Of a stretch of 33,318 nt of DNA, positions 24,357 to 32,669 are shown piece after piece. The stretch lies in assembly GCA_945862295.1 (NCBI GenBank), contig CAMAXT010000024.1, positions 1 to 33,318 of the forward strand, written 5' to 3'. A model generated the notes under the pieces. The model saw only the letters and a list, made by a program, of their open reading frames with translations, had not been told where the DNA came from and ran no database searches. The stretch comes from Pseudobacteriovorax antillogorgiicola. GTDB lineage: Bacteria > Bdellovibrionota_B > Oligoflexia > Oligoflexales > CAIYRB01. Position 1 is the stretch's first letter. Each line of letters opens with the position of its first letter. The position numbers and the translations under genes are program-made.

Positions 24357-24926
24357 TTAATGCGGTGGAAGACTGCCATCTTGCAACACGAGATTCCAAT
24401 ATTCTGAGAACTGTTGCCGATCACCAAACTCGGCTAAGAGAGCGTCGATCAGAGTCTTTGTTCTTTTAGGAAAATCTTTTTCCAAAAACTGTAAGGCGTT
24501 CCTTCGAACAGCACGAGCGAACGCTGCGCTGTCTGAACTATCACCATTTAGATTGTCTGCACTGACATGAAAATCATGATTGGCAGCGATAGAAAGTATC
24601 CATTCTAAGCCTTGGTTGCGCGCTTCAAACTGCTCAAAATGCTGCTGTTCCGACTGATCCCGGCCATCTGGTTTATACCAGTAACCGTAATCCAGCTTGC
24701 TACGGCGATCTGGTCCTGCAATTAGCCAATGAGCGATTTCATGTAATGCAGAGCTAAAGAAGTCGTTGGCAAAATGGATCTCAGCGACATCACGGGCTTC
24801 ACTTCTGGGGTAATAAACAGGGTCGGAAGACATTGCTCTAACCAAAACCGTACCCTCAGACCCGCTAAAAAGACTAGCGAAAAGGGCCTCTAAACGGGCT
24901 AATTTTTTAGGTTCTTCTAGCAACAT
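24357..24926 (-). CDS. epmC: elongation factor P hydroxylase EpmC (YfcM family)
   Basis: 189 residues. The core matches EpmC closely: IHFANDFFSSALHEIAHWLIAG with the metal-binding HEIAH at 62-66, followed by RRSKLDYGYWYKPDGRDQ, QQHFEQFEARNQGLEWI and FHVSADNL. In E. coli EpmC hydroxylates the beta-lysylated lysine of elongation factor P after EpmA and EpmB have acted. Neither partner nor efp lies in this window, so whether the full pathway exists is unknown. It is convergent with the UbiB-like gene and divergent from the M1 peptidase. Family recognition is firm; the hydroxylation role is by homology. Confidence 0.9.
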   Translation of the reverse strand: MLLEEPKKLARLEALFASLFSGSEGTVLVRAMSSDPVYYPRSEARDVAEIHFANDFFSSALHEIAHWLIAGPDRRSKLDYGYWYKPDGRDQSEQQHFEQFEARNQGLEWILSIAANHDFHVSADNLNGDSSDSAAFARAVRRNALQFLEKDFPKRTKTLIDALLAEFGDRQQFSEYWNLVLQDGSLPPH

Positions 24927-25065
24927 CAGACTTTGCTACATCCCAAAATCGATTTTTGCTACAGATAGTTTTCGCCCCGTTGCTGTTCCCGCGCCACCCT
25001 GATATAAGCCATGAAAATAATACGCGAAAAGTTCTCGCTCTCACTCAGTTACAGGGGCCAATGAT

Positions 25066-27633
25066 ATGAGACTATTTCAAGCATCTACTGCCTTTGCGGT
25101 TTCGATGTTGACCGTTTCCGCATTCGGATCAACACCGGTAAACATTCAAGAGTTTCACAACCCGAAATTTCACACGCCAATCCATGATGTGGCGGATGAA
25201 CAATTAGAACCGATAAAAGAAAGCCACCCAAGATATCGGCCCGCGAAGTTTGACGTTCTTCATTACGATATCGACGTTGATGTAAATCCAGAAAGCGGTG
25301 TGATTGAAGGATCAGTCGGCGTGGTTGTCAAGTCACTCGTCAATGGTTTGATCATGGTCGACCTCGATGCTATCAACATGCAAATCCTTAATGTTGAGTC
25401 GGTGCAACAAAATCTAAGCTTCAATTACGACGGATTTATCGTCTCAGCTAATCTTGACACTGCGGTTAATAAAAATGAAACGCGCTTTCTCAGGTTCAGG
25501 TACCGCGCACTTACTCCGCAGGGTTTGCAACTTGCTGGACCGGATGCTGTTGATCCACACCGCATGCAATCTGCCTATACTTACACTCAGCCAGAAGGAT
25601 CAAGTCACTGGTATCCATGTCTCGACCGTCCGTCAGATAAAGCAACCATGACGATAAAAGTCACGGTTCCTAGCGGGTTCAACGCTCTCAGTAACGGCGA
25701 TATTTCAGGAATTGCGATCGGACGGACGAAATCTGAATTTTCTTACCGTATGGAGTATCCTGTTGCCACCTACCTAGTAAGTTTGGCAATCGGCAATTAC
25801 GACATTTTAGACATCGGCACCTTTCAGAATAAAAAACTTACACTCTGGGCGCCACCTAGTTTGCACGACGCAGCTGTATTCGAAACTGCTCGTACTCAAG
25901 AGATGATGGAGGTATTCTCTGAGTTCACCGGCGTCGCCTATCCATTTAACAGTTACGCAACATCAGTTGCACAAGGCTACCGTTCATCGATGGAACACCA
26001 AGCGGCTACCACTATGGGCGACTGGCGTATCACTGGCGATGGAAGTGGCGAAGGTGTAGTTGCCCATGAACTTGCCCATCAGTGGTTTGGCGACTGGATA
26101 ACCTGTCGGACTTGGGGCGAGCTCTGGTTGAACGAAGGCTACGCGTCCTATCTGCCTTATGTCTTTTTTACAGCAAAGCAAGATGAAGTGCGAGCACTTG
26201 GCCAGCTAGAATATTGGCGGGACGGTTACTTCGCGCAAGCTGCGACAAATGTTCACCCTCTATCGTCTGCAAATCCCGACATGAGCAATATATTTGATTC
26301 GCACGCCTACGAAAAAGGCGCGCTAACTATCCACTTGATGCGCTGGATCACCAACAACATCTCGTCTGTGCCAGTTGGAGCTGGCGAAGAAGCTTACACA
26401 AAAGTTTTGCAACACTACTTAAATAGTAAAGCCGGTTCAAACGTAACAAATTTCGATCACGAACGCTCACTTGCGACCATCACCGGTCAAAGCTGGGAAA
26501 CGTTCTTCGATCAATGGGTACGCAGCGAGGGCCACCCGATCTTAGACATCCGGACTTCGGTGCAAGGTAACAAGATTAAATTATCTATCGAGCAGAAGCA
26601 GTTCACCCGCGCTGATAGAAAATGGCGGACGTTTTCCTTCCCTATGGAAGTAGAACTTATCTTTGCTGACGGAACTAGTGAGACCCGTGTTATCGACGTC
26701 TATGAAGACATTCAAGATTTTGAACTGACAGCGACACAAGATATCCTTGCAGTCAATATCGACCCTGAGTTAGTCGTTCCGGCGCAAGTCACCACGGATC
26801 TTTCGGCTGCCAACTGGCTTGAGGTTCTAAAACACTCACCAGAAGTTACAAGTCGCCTCATCGCTATGCGCAGACTCATTGCTCTTAAGGGGCATATCGC
26901 AGATACTGCTTTCACAACAGCAATTCTCGATGAGTCTTCCGAATACATTCGCGCTGCAGCAATTTCAGAGCTGACTCGCAAAACAGAGAATCTGTCATCT
27001 GTCGCCAGTATCTACAGCTCTCTCCTCAGCCGTCAATCTGGCAATATTGCAACCAGAGGTGCTGTCGCCCGAGCAGAGGAATGGTTGATTAAAACGATCG
27101 GCAGAATTCCAACACGTGACGAAGAGCGCAGCTGGCAAGATCGCTACCTTCATTCTGATGTAGTTGCAGAACGCGGTTCTATTTTGAATCTACTTTCTCA
27201 CTCTTCCCTTGAAAGATCTCAGGGCTTTGCCATTGAGCGTTTATCTGAAAGCAAATGGGTCATGCAGGACCGCTGGGCGTTGGTGGAGCTGCTAACAAAA
27301 AGACCGACTGCTACTAGCTTAACGTTTATCAAGGATGCCGTGAAGAACACCTCGAATCAGCATTTAAGACAAATTCTCGATAACCTATCTGCGGCTTCAT
27401 TAGACAATCAAGAGATTGTTAGCGATGTCATGATCATCGCTAAATCGCACCGCAGTCCCTACACGCGAGAGACGGCGATTCGCCTTCTAGCAAAACAAAT
27501 CACTAGTGCCACCATTGTTTGCCCAGAACTTCAAGTCATCAGCACCCAACCAGCGACAGTCCCAGACTTGCTGCAAGGTGTGAGAGCAGCGGCGAGCAAT
27601 GCGATAACAACATTGGGATGTTCAGCTCAGTAA
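25066..27633 (+). CDS. exported M1-family zinc aminopeptidase
   Basis: 855 residues. A signal peptide (AFAVSMLTVSAFGS) directs export. The M1 N-terminal saddle domain spans about 45-245 (FDVLHYDIDVDVNP). The catalytic domain holds SSMEHQAATTMG in place of GAMEN, with His at the Asn position, and the zinc motif HELAH (334-338) with E357 18 residues further in ELWLNEGYASY; the catalytic tyrosine is in HAYEKGALTIH. From about residue 580 the C-terminus is all-helical with repeats such as RLIAMRRLIALKG and IRAAAISELTRKT, like the HEAT/ARM-type domain of M1 enzymes. It would release N-terminal residues from peptides in the periplasm or outside. The MazG-like gene follows after 26 bases. Confidence 0.95.
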   Translation: MRLFQASTAFAVSMLTVSAFGSTPVNIQEFHNPKFHTPIHDVADEQLEPIKESHPRYRPAKFDVLHYDIDVDVNPESGVIEGSVGVVVKSLVNGLIMVDLDAINMQILNVESVQQNLSFNYDGFIVSANLDTAVNKNETRFLRFRYRALTPQGLQLAGPDAVDPHRMQSAYTYTQPEGSSHWYPCLDRPSDKATMTIKVTVPSGFNALSNGDISGIAIGRTKSEFSYRMEYPVATYLVSLAIGNYDILDIGTFQNKKLTLWAPPSLHDAAVFETARTQEMMEVFSEFTGVAYPFNSYATSVAQGYRSSMEHQAATTMGDWRITGDGSGEGVVAHELAHQWFGDWITCRTWGELWLNEGYASYLPYVFFTAKQDEVRALGQLEYWRDGYFAQAATNVHPLSSANPDMSNIFDSHAYEKGALTIHLMRWITNNISSVPVGAGEEAYTKVLQHYLNSKAGSNVTNFDHERSLATITGQSWETFFDQWVRSEGHPILDIRTSVQGNKIKLSIEQKQFTRADRKWRTFSFPMEVELIFADGTSETRVIDVYEDIQDFELTATQDILAVNIDPELVVPAQVTTDLSAANWLEVLKHSPEVTSRLIAMRRLIALKGHIADTAFTTAILDESSEYIRAAAISELTRKTENLSSVASIYSSLLSRQSGNIATRGAVARAEEWLIKTIGRIPTRDEERSWQDRYLHSDVVAERGSILNLLSHSSLERSQGFAIERLSESKWVMQDRWALVELLTKRPTATSLTFIKDAVKNTSNQHLRQILDNLSAASLDNQEIVSDVMIIAKSHRSPYTRETAIRLLAKQITSATIVCPELQVISTQPATVPDLLQGVRAAASNAITTLGCSAQ

Positions 27634-27659
27634 CGTTAAAGCACTAATCAGGAGTGGCA

Positions 27660-28016
27660 GTGGATTTTTCGACCTTACAAAATCAGCTCCGAGCATTTGC
27701 TCAGGAGCGCGACTGGGAAAAATTTCATACCCCTAAGAACCTTGTCATGGCGCTTTCAGGAGAAGTCGGCGAACTGACCGAACTATTCCAGTGGCTCACT
27801 CCTGACGAGTCAAAAGTCGTTATGACTGGGAATACCAAGGACGATGTCAAAGATGAGCTCGCAGATGTTCTTGTATACTGCTTAAGAATCTGTGACGTAC
27901 TAAACATCGATCCTTTCCAAGCCATCCAAACTAAAATGAAGAAAAATGCGGCGAAATATCCTGTCCATCTGTCGAAGGGTAGTGCTGCAAAATACACCGA
28001 GTATGAAAAGAAATAA
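27660..28016 (+). CDS. MazG-like nucleotide pyrophosphohydrolase (dCTP pyrophosphatase type)
   Basis: 118 residues from GTG 27660; AGGAG at 27650-27654 is five bases before it, whereas the in-frame GTG at 27654 would overlap that site. The all-alpha MazG core shows the metal-binding EExxE motif as GEVGELTELFQW and the second motif DELADVLVYCLRICD. It resembles the short RS21-C6/DCTPP1 class that hydrolyses dCTP or modified pyrimidine nucleotides to the monophosphate, a house-cleaning role. It follows the aminopeptidase gene closely and may share its transcript, which ends at a strong terminator right after the stop. Confidence 0.92.
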   Translation: MDFSTLQNQLRAFAQERDWEKFHTPKNLVMALSGEVGELTELFQWLTPDESKVVMTGNTKDDVKDELADVLVYCLRICDVLNIDPFQAIQTKMKKNAAKYPVHLSKGSAAKYTEYEKK

Positions 28017-28050
28017 AAAAAATCGCGGGATTTAAACCCGCGATTTTTTT
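28016..28050. terminator. bidirectional intrinsic terminator
   Basis: AAAAAAATCGCGGG and CCCGCGATTTTTTT form a perfect 14-bp stem around a 7-base loop. The T-runs on both strands serve the MazG-like gene on the plus strand and the convergent exported-protein gene on the minus strand. Confidence 0.92.
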
Positions 28051-28065
28051 AAGATCAATTTTCAA

Positions 28066-28701
28066 CTATGGACGTTCGTAGTCAGAACCAGCCTTCACTC
28101 GCATGCCGTCATAAAGACCACTTACATCAATTTTTGCTGCACCAAGAACTGGCAAGCCTTCTTTGATATGGGCAACGATAACCATGTCTTCGAACCCTGC
28201 TGCTGGGTCGATCGCTTCGCTTGCTCTGAGCAATTGATCAGCCATTCTGATTAGGCCGTTACTTTTTGTCTGTACATCGTAGATCTTGATTTTGTCACAG
28301 TTTGGATAGACACCGCCGTCTAGGTTGCGTGCGTCTGCGTAGCCTAAGTGCTGAACCTTAAATTCATCGCTGATGAATTCACCATTGTCACGGAGATCCT
28401 GCATGAACTCAGGTGTGAAATAGACTTCAGGGACCGATACCATTTCGGTTCCTGTCCGAGTACCCATAAACTGAATACGAAAGGTGTAGTTGATCTGAAC
28501 ATCGTATGAAGCACTATTTGGCTCGTGGGTCGTTACTGCTGCCCTCATCTCGCCACTTTGAATCATGCCGGTAGTTCGTGCTGAAGCGCGATCGACTTTA
28601 TAGTCCGCCACTTCTCCCAACGGATCTCGCAACAAGACTTCCTGTCCGAACGAAATATTTGCGTAAAAAACCGCAAGCAATATCCCAAGACCTAGCCGCA
28701 T
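28066..28701 (-). CDS. exported protein of unknown function
   Basis: 211 residues. A signal peptide (LGILLAVFYANISFGQ) with likely cleavage near residue 19-20 precedes a soluble, mostly beta-like domain: YDVQINYTFRIQFMG, EMVSVPEVYFTPEFMQDL, a segment NLDGGVYPNCDKIKIYDV with the only cysteine, and MVIVAHIKEGLPVLGAAKIDVSGLYDG at the end. I recognise no family. It is a single gene with a strong GGAGGAG before the ATG, its own transcription unit ended by the terminator at 28016-28050, and a divergent arrangement with the CHASE2 kinase. It could be a periplasmic or secreted protein; nothing in the sequence gives a function. Confidence 0.8.
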   Translation of the reverse strand: MRLGLGILLAVFYANISFGQEVLLRDPLGEVADYKVDRASARTTGMIQSGEMRAAVTTHEPNSASYDVQINYTFRIQFMGTRTGTEMVSVPEVYFTPEFMQDLRDNGEFISDEFKVQHLGYADARNLDGGVYPNCDKIKIYDVQTKSNGLIRMADQLLRASEAIDPAAGFEDMVIVAHIKEGLPVLGAAKIDVSGLYDGMRVKAGSDYERP

Positions 28702-28932
28702 AGATGTACTCCTCCAGAGTGAATGGCATGCTTAATTTTATACTAAATTGGTTCAAAATTCAGGTCAGACTGGAAATGTGATTTTGGTGGTTTTGATAAT
28801 CTTATTTTTTACCTTAAGTGTTCTGAGTGGATACCCTAGCGAAAGAGGGGATTTCTTAGCTTTATAAGAGAAGGCCTCGTAAGTAATTCTGGTAAAAAAC
28901 CGATAGAAAAGGATAAATTTCCAAGGAAATCC

Positions 28933-31779
28933 ATGGATATCGGGCCACTGAAAATTTTAAAACAACGAGATGGATACAGCATCAGAATAGCTGCTGTGAG
29001 TGCTGCTATTTTTACTGCACTCTTAATCGTCGGAGGCGCATATGAGCTTTTTCACCAAATTCATACGTCTATCGGTCTACCGGTAGAATTCAAAGTCAGA
29101 CAATTGTTAGAGGTCGAGCCCAAGCTTAGCGATCGACTAAAAATAATCTCACTTGATGACAGCACCTACGCATACACCCAGAAGCCAAACCTCAGTGGTG
29201 ATGATTGGGCAAAACTCCTTAATGCAGTAGGCACAGCGGAACCTAGCGCCATTATAACAACCCATATGTTTGGCACCGGTGAATTTGCCTCAGAACATGA
29301 CATGCTCAGTCGCGCCATTACCCGATTAAAAAATCAAGGGACACAGGTAACCACGGGTTCATTCGCATATCCGTTGAAGATCAGCTTTCGCAAACCACTA
29401 CCATTGGATCGACCTGAATTCCAAGTGTCGGCCAGTAATAAATCCATACCCACAGCAAACCTACCGGGGTGGACGATTTATGGTCCTGAGTCCAAGTTCG
29501 CTCATAAATTTTCGACAATTGGGCATCTTGGTTATGACGGTAAAGCTAGAATACCAGCCTATATAAAGGTCTCGGAAACACACATGCTTCCGCATATTAG
29601 CTTTCTAACACCTGGCGCTATGAAGGCGCAACCGATCGACCCGAAAGGCAGATTAATCGTCAACACACCTAATATGTCTCAGATGATTAAAATTTCAAAA
29701 AGCATGAAGTTTCTGATGACGGATGGAGAAGGCTGGGCGAAAAAAGTTATTCAAAAAGGTGACATCGTCCTGCTGCTCAGTGAGATGTATACAGGCAAAG
29801 TTAACTTTGTTGAAACACCGATTGGATCACTACCATCCGGTTATGTCGTTGCCTCAGCGGTCAATAGCGCCATCACCGGCCAGTGGCTAAACGATCGTTC
29901 AGATACACTCTATATCATCGCAATATTTCTTTGTTTGGGACTTACCTGCGGCCTTGCACCTAACTTTATCTGGTTTACGTCGTCTTTCCTCTTTGGGATC
30001 ACAGTAATCCCGACAATAGGAGTGTTATGTTTCTCCGTAAATAGCACGGTTATACCCTGGGTCGTTTCGACGTTTTTTTACGCTAGCTCAGCAGCAGTTG
30101 TCTTCCTAAGAAGAACTCAAGAGCGGTTGTCACTCGAAAAATCACGCAATTCAAAGATCGAAAAAGAAAAAGACAAACTTAACGCTATCGTACGTACGGC
30201 GCAAATGTTTGCCCATGATGTTCGCAAACCGTTCTCAATGCTAAATATGACTGCTCAGTCGATCCAGAAGATTACAGATGCGGATAAAATAAAGTCTCTG
30301 ATGGCCAAGATGCTGCCTGAACTTAACAGAGCCATGTCGTCGGTCGAGGGCATGATTCAAGACATTATGGAGATTGATGCAAAGAGCTCAGAGTACAGAG
30401 AACGCACCGAAGTTGAAGCTTTTCTGGGCGAATGCCTGCAAGACGGTTTTCGCCTTCGAGACGCTCGTGGGGTTGAGATCTCCTACGACTTAAATCATAC
30501 AATGGACGTAGACATTGATCGGCTCCGGATCAAGCGGGTCATTTTAAATATCATCGACAATGCCATTCAAGCAATGGGACCCGAAGGACGTGTCTGGATA
30601 GACACCTGCGATATTTCTGAAAACGGCAAGTCGTTTGTGGAAGTTACCATCGGCAATGCCAACACCTTCATCGATCAAGATCATATCGAGAGAGTTTTTG
30701 AAGCATTCTATACCAGCGGTAAAAAGGGAGGCACCGGCCTTGGCCTCGCTATCGCTCAAAAAGTGATCGTTGAGCATGGTGGAAAGATAGCAGCTAATTC
30801 GAGTAAGGACCGAGGCACCGAATTTACTTTTAGTCTTCCTATCTCCCATTCTGTCCCGATCGCCAGACAGTCCTACACGCAGCTTCCAAAGCATTCTTCA
30901 ATTTTTTGCGATGCCAAACTGGCAATACCGATCCAATCACAGACTGAACAACTCGAATCTGGCACATTACTTGTGAGATTGGACGAAGCAAAAAGGTCGT
31001 TGAACCGGCAGATTAAAGTACTCATCATTGATGATGAACAAGTCTATCTAGAAAGCATGAAGACAATCTTAACAAACGGATTGTTTCATGATCTCATTAA
31101 CGTCGCCGTTGCTGATACTTCTGATCGTGCCTTGCATATGGCCCAGACTACCACACCAGATGTTATTTTATGTGACATCGATCTTGGATCTAAGTCTCTA
31201 ACTGGTTTTGAGTTGGTGGACGCCTTACGACGAAGTGGCGACAAGTCATTCATCATTATGCACTCAAACAGAACTTTTCCACTAGACTCCAGCAAAGCTT
31301 CCACTGCTGGAGCAGACTATTTTTTACCAAAGCCAATAAACGAATCAATGTTTATTGAAGTTATAGCCACGGCTATAGAGAACATGGTGAAACGAATGAA
31401 GAGCGACAAACCGGGATTTAAAGACATTGTTGTGGTCGTCGACGATGACGTTTTTACACTGGAAGCCTGGACGACGATTCTTGACGACGCCGAGCTTATG
31501 ACTTTTGAAAGTCCGACACTGTTTTGGCAGTATTTAGCCGCAAACAAAAGTTTCATTAACGATATCAAATTGATCGTAACTGACTTCTACTTTGACAATG
31601 AGACCCACGAAAATGGCGAGTCATTTGCTGTGAAAATAAAATCAATTGGGAATATCCCGGTTCTACTGTCCAGCAATGCAAGCTTCTCGAATCTGCCAAA
31701 AATCTTTGATGGTGTCATTGGCAAGGAGCCGACAACCTATCAAGATATGTACCGTAAGATTCATAAAAAAGTATCTTAG
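28933..31779 (+). CDS. CHASE2 hybrid histidine kinase with two C-terminal receiver domains
   Basis: 948 residues; AAGGA lies five bases before ATG 28933. TM1 is at about 20-40. An extracytoplasmic CHASE2-like domain (about 50-325) shows LKIISLDDSTY, EPSAIITTHMF, GHLGYDGKARIPAY, KGDIVLLLSEMY and ETPIGSLPSGYVVASAV. Three TM helices follow (about 332-395), then a coiled linker and H428 in MFAHDVRKPFSM. The ATPase domain has N box NIIDNAIQAMG, an unusual G1 box IGNANTFID lacking the Asp and both Gly, and intact G2 GGTGLGLAIA. Receiver 1 has IIDDE and D748 in ILCDIDLG; receiver 2 has VVDDD and D884 in IVTDFYF. The kinase, linker and receiver layout match the kinase at 17286-19199, so the two are paralogues with different sensors. 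It is the nearest kinase to the NtrC-type regulator downstream. Confidence 0.93.
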   Translation: MDIGPLKILKQRDGYSIRIAAVSAAIFTALLIVGGAYELFHQIHTSIGLPVEFKVRQLLEVEPKLSDRLKIISLDDSTYAYTQKPNLSGDDWAKLLNAVGTAEPSAIITTHMFGTGEFASEHDMLSRAITRLKNQGTQVTTGSFAYPLKISFRKPLPLDRPEFQVSASNKSIPTANLPGWTIYGPESKFAHKFSTIGHLGYDGKARIPAYIKVSETHMLPHISFLTPGAMKAQPIDPKGRLIVNTPNMSQMIKISKSMKFLMTDGEGWAKKVIQKGDIVLLLSEMYTGKVNFVETPIGSLPSGYVVASAVNSAITGQWLNDRSDTLYIIAIFLCLGLTCGLAPNFIWFTSSFLFGITVIPTIGVLCFSVNSTVIPWVVSTFFYASSAAVVFLRRTQERLSLEKSRNSKIEKEKDKLNAIVRTAQMFAHDVRKPFSMLNMTAQSIQKITDADKIKSLMAKMLPELNRAMSSVEGMIQDIMEIDAKSSEYRERTEVEAFLGECLQDGFRLRDARGVEISYDLNHTMDVDIDRLRIKRVILNIIDNAIQAMGPEGRVWIDTCDISENGKSFVEVTIGNANTFIDQDHIERVFEAFYTSGKKGGTGLGLAIAQKVIVEHGGKIAANSSKDRGTEFTFSLPISHSVPIARQSYTQLPKHSSIFCDAKLAIPIQSQTEQLESGTLLVRLDEAKRSLNRQIKVLIIDDEQVYLESMKTILTNGLFHDLINVAVADTSDRALHMAQTTTPDVILCDIDLGSKSLTGFELVDALRRSGDKSFIIMHSNRTFPLDSSKASTAGADYFLPKPINESMFIEVIATAIENMVKRMKSDKPGFKDIVVVVDDDVFTLEAWTTILDDAELMTFESPTLFWQYLAANKSFINDIKLIVTDFYFDNETHENGESFAVKIKSIGNIPVLLSSNASFSNLPKIFDGVIGKEPTTYQDMYRKIHKKVS

Positions 31780-31842
31780 TTAAGGAACGGGTAAAAAAAA
31801 TGCCGCAATAACCGGTTTTTTCACCTTAAATAATTACGCCAG

Positions 31843-31869
31843 GTTGCTCTCTGCATGAGCAACTGCAGA
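31843..31869. other. interlocked inverted repeats between the CHASE2 kinase and the AraC-type gene
   Basis: GTTGCTC (31843-31849) and GAGCAAC (31857-31863) form a perfect 7-bp stem with loop TCTGCAT. Six loop bases, TCTGCA, are also perfectly complementary to TGCAGA directly after the stem (31864-31869). The two pairings overlap like a pseudoknot but leave almost no connecting bases, so they would more likely be alternatives. It lies in the 258-base gap 31780-32037, otherwise without genes. No T-run follows. Confidence 0.4.
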
Positions 31870-32037
31870 TAAAGAGAAAGTCAAGCATCATATCAAACCA
31901 GTAGCCAACTTACGGCCAATCGTCGTCTCCTGAAAAATGCAGCTAAGCCAACAGCGGACAATCATTTTTTCCCAACATGCCCCAATATCCGACCACGAAC
32001 TCAAAGTTAGCGAGTTCACCGAATAATAAGGCACCCC

Positions 32038-32550
32038 ATGACCATCTCAACCCAACAAGGACATGTAATCGCTTCAACTGCCGGTCGAGCAGGCGTTGAG
32101 TACTTCATCGAAGCTGCCGCCGCCGCCCTGCAAGATGACGTCAAGTTAACTGACTTATTGCCTAAGACGGGTATTGCCTTTAATACGTTAACCCGCAACT
32201 TCAAGGCGCAACATGGAATCACCCCTATGCACTGGCTTTGGGTCCTACGGGCATTTGCAGCAGCCGGAATCCTTGCAGAGATTCCAGGCTCAAACATTAC
32301 CGCCATCGCATTTCACTGTGGATTCTCAAGCTCCTCACATTTTACCCGCAAATTTAATGCGATCTTCGAGATAACTCCTTCGCAACTCAGACGCCTCTGT
32401 AGAAATAACGAGCTTTGCCGCTCGGAGAAGAAGGCATTAGTGTTTTCGTTAGTTAAGGATAAATATCGTCGCTGCGTTCCGCTAATTGTTGATTCTATTT
32501 CACAAAATAGTTCTATTGTTTCGATCTTCAATCAACAAACGAATCAGTAG
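32038..32550 (+). CDS. AraC-type DNA-binding protein without a sensor domain
   Basis: 170 residues. Residues about 20-122 form an AraC/XylS double helix-turn-helix: first HTH around LTDLLPKTGIAFNTLTRNFK, then the linking helix and second HTH in NITAIAFHCGFSSSSHFTRKFNAIFEITPSQLRR, which is the family signature. There is no N-terminal ligand or dimerisation domain, and the roughly 45 residues after the HTH (about 125-170) are basic and unrecognised. This is like MarA/SoxS-type regulators, which act as monomers controlled by amount. A short AAGG lies six bases before ATG 32038. It stands between a CHASE2 kinase and an NtrC-type regulator on the same strand; regulation is unknown. Confidence 0.9.
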   Translation: MTISTQQGHVIASTAGRAGVEYFIEAAAAALQDDVKLTDLLPKTGIAFNTLTRNFKAQHGITPMHWLWVLRAFAAAGILAEIPGSNITAIAFHCGFSSSSHFTRKFNAIFEITPSQLRRLCRNNELCRSEKKALVFSLVKDKYRRCVPLIVDSISQNSSIVSIFNQQTNQ

Positions 32551-32669
32551 GCTTCACAGCTCGACTCAAATCATCCGCACTCACTAGCGCCTATATCGAC
32601 CTTCCCGTAAAAATGACCTAAACTATTATTGATTACCAATATTTCGATCGCCAATTGCCTGAGGACCTA

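Noticed and set aside
31788..31822. Possible terminator after the CHASE2 kinase (A-run and T-run around CCG/CGG)
   Set aside because: Only a 3-bp GC stem is available and the outer A/T pairing is interrupted; too weak to call.
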